Below are positions 6,513 to 9,320 of a stretch of DNA of 9,320 nucleotides, in pieces (position 1 is the first letter of the stretch; each line of letters begins with the position of its first letter). Below the pieces are notes generated by a model. That model was not told where the DNA came from, searched no databases, and saw only the letters and a list, made by a program, of their open reading frames with translations. The position numbers were made by a program, and so were the translations under genes. The DNA comes from Bacillota bacterium (lineage in GTDB: Bacteria > Bacillota > Sulfobacillia > Symbiobacteriales > Symbiobacteriaceae), in assembly GCA_028287415.1 (NCBI GenBank), contig JAQBPS010000635.1, positions 1 through 9,320 of the forward strand. The letters are read 5' to 3'.

Positions 6513-7604
6513 TCATCCGATGCGGCGATATTGGCCGCCGGAGACCTGGCGGACGAGGCCCTTCAACTCCAACATGGTCAGCAACGACTGTACCTCGCCG
6601 GCGGCGAGGCCGCAGCCTGAGGCCAGATCGCCCGCCCAGCGGGCGTCCAGGCCCATCCAGCCGAGGAGTCGCTGCTCGACCGGGGTGAGCCCGACCGGGG
6701 CCGCCTTCGTGGGGACCGGGGTGATAAAACCGAGCTCCTCCAGGATCTGTGCGGGTTCCGTCACCAGGCATGCGCCGTCGCGGATCAGTGTGTGCGGCCC
6801 CACGGACATGGGGCTGGTGACCGGACCGGGGATGGCGAAAACGTCCCGTCCCTGCCGCAAGGCAGCGCCGACCGTGATCAGCGTCCCGGATTGCTGCCCC
6901 GCCTCCACCACGAGAATCCCATGCGCCAGCCCGCTGATGATGCGATTCCGCTCCGGAAAGTGTTCACTCCTCGGCTCCGCACCCGGCGGCTGTTCGGAAA
7001 TGACGCCGCCCGTCTCCCGAATTCTATGGTAAATGCCGGCCGCTTCCCGGGGGTAGCAGATATCGGCCCCACCGCCAAGGATTGCGAGGGTCGTACCCCC
7101 GACGTCCAGAGCGCCCCGGTGAGCAGCACAGTCGATGCCCCGCGCCATGCCGCTGACTACGACCGCACCGGCCTGCGCCAACTCCCGACCGAAGCGTTCA
7201 GCGACAGCCAGTCCGTATGGCGTGGGCTTGCGGGAGCCGACGATGGCCACCACCGGGCGGGCGTCGGGCGTCCAGGGTCCCGCCTGATAGAAGAAGGGCG
7301 GTGGGTCCGGGGTCAGCCGCAAATGAACGGGGTAGTCAGGGGCGGGCAGCGCCACCAGCCGGAGCCCGGCCCGCACGGCCCGATCCCATTCGGCCCCGGC
7401 GTGGCGCAATGCTGCTGCGTCCTTGCGAACGGCAACCACCGCCTCGGCCGCCTGACGGCCCCACCCCTCCAGCTGGACCAGTTCGGCGGCGGAAAGCCGC
7501 CACGCATCCGCCGGATCGGGGCAGGCGCTCATGAGCGTTGCCAGCCGGACCCGACCCACGCTCGGCGCCCTGGCCAGCACCAGCCAGACCAGCGCTCCTT
7601 CCAC
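6513..7604 (-). CDS. dprA: DprA/Smf, DNA-processing protein for natural transformation
   Basis: The 363-residue protein binds incoming single-stranded DNA and loads RecA during transformation. Residues 1-80 hold a helical region with a helix-hairpin-helix-like stretch (LSAAELVQLEGWG). The Rossmann-like core at about 117-290 has IVGSRKPTPYG (121-131), SGMARGIDCAAHRGAL (151-166), FPERNRIISGL (216-226) and ESGT-like QQSGTLITV (237-245). The C-terminal winged helix (about 305-360) is present, as in many longer family members. The start is GTG at 7604, with GGGGG 8 nt upstream at 7617-7613. The gene begins 36 nt after the peptidase stop, so it is probably co-transcribed with it and with topA. The family is also found in bacteria with no known competence, so transformation is not proven by this gene. 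Confidence 0.96.
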   Translation of the reverse strand: MEGALVWLVLARAPSVGRVRLATLMSACPDPADAWRLSAAELVQLEGWGRQAAEAVVAVRKDAAALRHAGAEWDRAVRAGLRLVALPAPDYPVHLRLTPDPPPFFYQAGPWTPDARPVVAIVGSRKPTPYGLAVAERFGRELAQAGAVVVSGMARGIDCAAHRGALDVGGTTLAILGGGADICYPREAAGIYHRIRETGGVISEQPPGAEPRSEHFPERNRIISGLAHGILVVEAGQQSGTLITVGAALRQGRDVFAIPGPVTSPMSVGPHTLIRDGACLVTEPAQILEELGFITPVPTKAAPVGLTPVEQRLLGWMGLDARWAGDLASGCGLAAGEVQSLLTMLELKGLVRQVSGGQYRRIG

Positions 7605-7640
7605 AGGTCATTCCCCCTTTGCGAGGCGGAGCCAGCGGGG

Positions 7641-8801
7641 CTAGCGCACCCGGGCGGGCAGTCGCTGAGCGGCAATCAGCAGGAGAACCACCTGCGCCAG
7701 CCCCTTGGCGAGCGGGGTGGTGTGAATATACTCGTCAAGCCGGTGGCCATTGCCACCCAGCGTTACACCGACCGTGACCGCGGGGATGCCCAAGGCGAGC
7801 GGTACATTCCCGTCCGTGCTGGACGGGTAGGACCGGGTCTGAATCCCCAGTTGGTAATGTACCCGGCGAACCACGGCGCACAGGGGATGCTCCTCGGGGA
7901 TGATCCCCGCAGGCCGGTCGCCCAACAGCTCCAGGTTCGCCTCCACCCCGGATTGGCGGGCGAGATCGCTCACGATGCGCCGCACCCGCTCCTCCAGCCG
8001 GCGCAACTCGTCCAGATCAAGCGAGCGGAGGTCGATCACCGCCTCGGCCCGCGCCGCGATGGTGTTGACAGACGTTCCGCCAGTGATCGTTCCTACGTTA
8101 AATGTTGTCTTCGGGTTCGCAGGCACACGAATGTCGCTGATTTGCGCAATCATGCGGCTCAGGCTGTGAATGGCGCTGGGAGCGCCGAACGCACCCCAGC
8201 TGTGCCCGCCCTCGCTGGCCACCGTGAGGCGGAAACGACGGCTGCCAACCCCCTGGCGGACCATGGAGCCCAGCGAGCCGTCCAGCGGGAGCACGTAGTC
8301 GACCTCCGACCGATACCGCTCGATGATCGCTCGGATTCCCCGCAGGTTCCCGAGCCCCTCCTCGCCGACTGTGGCCGTAAAGATCACGTCGCCAGGGAGG
8401 CTGATCCGGTCTTCCAGGAGAATCCTTGCTGTGTAAAGCATTGTCGCAACGCTGGCTGAGTTGTCACCGACACTGGGGGCGCGGAGGATCTCGCCGTCAG
8501 TCTTCACCCGGATGTTCGTCTCTATGGGAAAGACTGTGTCAATGTGGGCCGCCAGCAGGACCGTCGGTCCACCGCCGGTGCCGCGAATACGGCCCGACAC
8601 GTTGCCGATGGCGTCCATGGAGACGTCTGCCAGACCCAGACCGGACATGCGCTCCTGCACATACTCGCTCCGCCGTCCCTCGGAAAAGGTTGGGGCAGGG
8701 ATCTCACAGATCGTGATCACTTCCTGAATCAGTTCAGGAAGAATCGACTGCGCCCGCTCCACCAAATTCCGGGCGGTAGGAGTGTCCGTTTGTGGGTTCA
8801 T
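7641..8801 (-). CDS. M20-family metallopeptidase/deacylase
   Basis: The 386-residue protein belongs to the M20 zinc hydrolases (peptidase T, carboxypeptidase G2, ArgE/DapE type), which cleave peptide or N-acyl bonds with two metal ions. The expected residues are visible: His86 and Asp88 (AAHIDTVFP), Asp113 (SVGDNSASV), the general-base pair Glu147-Glu148 (TVGEEGLGN), Asp174 (LPLDGS) and His353 (GNGHRLDEYI). The dimerisation domain carries the typical SEGGHSWGAFGAPSAI around 196-211. There is no signal peptide, so it is cytoplasmic. The ATG at 8801 has AAAGGGGG about 9 nt upstream and a good promoter 34-62 nt upstream. The exact substrate cannot be told. The nearby dprA-topA-trmFO genes do not suggest one. 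Confidence 0.9.
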   Translation of the reverse strand: MNPQTDTPTARNLVERAQSILPELIQEVITICEIPAPTFSEGRRSEYVQERMSGLGLADVSMDAIGNVSGRIRGTGGGPTVLLAAHIDTVFPIETNIRVKTDGEILRAPSVGDNSASVATMLYTARILLEDRISLPGDVIFTATVGEEGLGNLRGIRAIIERYRSEVDYVLPLDGSLGSMVRQGVGSRRFRLTVASEGGHSWGAFGAPSAIHSLSRMIAQISDIRVPANPKTTFNVGTITGGTSVNTIAARAEAVIDLRSLDLDELRRLEERVRRIVSDLARQSGVEANLELLGDRPAGIIPEEHPLCAVVRRVHYQLGIQTRSYPSSTDGNVPLALGIPAVTVGVTLGGNGHRLDEYIHTTPLAKGLAQVVLLLIAAQRLPARVR

Positions 8802-8834
8802 GTGCAGAAGCCCCCTTTAGCGTTTCAACTTTGC

Positions 8835-8863
8835 ATTATACCTGATCACCTTGCCAATGGAAA
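8835..8863 (-). promoter_or_regulatory. Sigma-A-type promoter for the peptidase-dprA-topA-trmFO run
   Basis: A perfect TATAAT at 8840-8835 and TTTCCA (four of six) at 8863-8858 are separated by exactly 17 nt on the minus strand. It lies about 33 nt before the peptidase ATG and is the best promoter in the window. With the short downstream gaps of 36, 87 and 1 nt and no terminator between, it probably drives the four genes together. Confidence 0.7.
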
Positions 8864-8875
8864 GGGACCCATCGT

Positions 8876-8895
8876 CCGCCGGGTTTCAGCGGCGG
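8876..8895. repeat. 6-bp inverted repeat in the divergent promoter region
   Basis: CCGCCG at 8876-8881 and CGGCGG at 8890-8895 are exact reverse complements with an 8-base loop. It lies between the peptidase promoter and the ribosome binding site of the plus-strand hydrolase. No U run follows on either strand. It could be an operator or leader hairpin, or merely chance in GC-rich DNA. Confidence 0.3.
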
Positions 8896-8923
8896 CAAAA
8901 CCATGTAGACCGGGGGTTGTTAC

Positions 8924-9320
8924 GTGTACCGAGAGCGTTTTTGCAAGTGGTGTGAAACCGCAGCCGGTGCGTTCGCCGGTGGCTGGTTCGGTCGCCACAC
9001 CGAGGTAGCAGGGGAGTTGCTCCACTACGTGGAGGCGGGTGAGGGGACACCGCTGCTGCTGCTCCATGGCTTTCTGGAGTGGTCCTACACATGGCGGCAC
9101 TACCTGCCGGCACTCGCCGGGGTGGCACGGGTGCTGGCTCTGGACCTGCGGGGATTCGGGTTGTCCGAGCGCAATAGGCGCCGGGGTCACAGCCTGGGAG
9201 ACCAGGTGGAGGTCGTCCGGGGCTTTATGGATCAGCTCGGGATTGAGCGGGCTGTCCTGTGCGGTCACTCCATGGGCGGCGAGATTGCGCGCCGGTTGGC
9301 GCTCCTGTACCCCGACCGGG
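8924..9320 (+). CDS. Alpha/beta hydrolase, 5' part (runs off window)
   Basis: The first 132 residues of an alpha/beta hydrolase-fold protein are present; the gene continues past the right edge. Seen in order: the N-terminal strand with HYVEAGEGTPLLLLHGF (oxyanion HG at 48-49), the strand after the first helix with LDLRGFGLSE (74-82), and the nucleophile elbow GHSMGG with Ser116. The acid and His of the triad should lie beyond the window. The start proposed is GTG at 8924, with GGGGG 7 nt upstream at 8912-8916. The frame is closed by a TAG at 8906, so this is the only good start before the conserved core. Residues 2-30 have no recognised motif and are not a signal peptide. The substrate (ester, epoxide, haloalkane or other) cannot be inferred. 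It is divergent from the peptidase gene. Confidence 0.85.
   Translation, partial: MYRERFCKWCETAAGAFAGGWFGRHTEVAGELLHYVEAGEGTPLLLLHGFLEWSYTWRHYLPALAGVARVLALDLRGFGLSERNRRRGHSLGDQVEVVRGFMDQLGIERAVLCGHSMGGEIARRLALLYPDR

Noticed and set aside
6792..8459. Very long plus-strand open frame (555 codons) opposite dprA and the peptidase
   Set aside because: It lies antisense to two genes with complete family motifs, and its translation resembles no protein family. It is a high-GC shadow frame.

Overview
This window looks like a chromosomal stretch from a bacterium in the Firmicutes (Bacillota), with coding DNA of moderately high GC. The strongest evidence is the order dprA-topA-trmFO-xerC ... codY, all on the minus strand. 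This is the conserved Firmicutes housekeeping block, and CodY is a regulator largely confined to that phylum. High coding GC with CodY would fit a Symbiobacterium-like or related lineage, but the genus cannot be fixed from the sequence alone.

Read in the direction of transcription (right to left), the window holds: an M20-family metallopeptidase (8801-7641) with a well-formed promoter, then dprA (7604-6513), topA (start 6425 or 6440, end 4305), and trmFO (4303-2927), whose start lies 1 nt past the topA stop. These four probably form one operon. An AT-rich 273-nt spacer follows. It carries a candidate promoter and a 12/15 match to the CodY box, in front of a strong ribosome binding site for the tyrosine recombinase xerC (2653-1571). 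A 349-nt non-coding gap with hairpins follows where hslV and hslU sit in the usual gene order, and then codY (1221-463). Downstream of codY are two strong hairpins (401-444 and 308-364), a G-quadruplex-type run (219-250), and a 38% GC stretch to the left edge. On the right, divergent from the peptidase, the start of an alpha/beta hydrolase gene (8924 onward, plus strand) runs off the window.

The genes cover DNA uptake and recombination (DprA), DNA topology (TopA), tRNA m5U54 methylation (TrmFO), chromosome dimer resolution or related recombination (XerC), and nutrient-responsive global regulation (CodY). I see no undescribed defence or mobile system here. The points most worth a second look are the missing hslVU pair, a CodY whose DNA-binding domain is highly conserved while its effector domain looks shortened and diverged, the CodY-box match upstream of xerC, and the structured DNA after codY.
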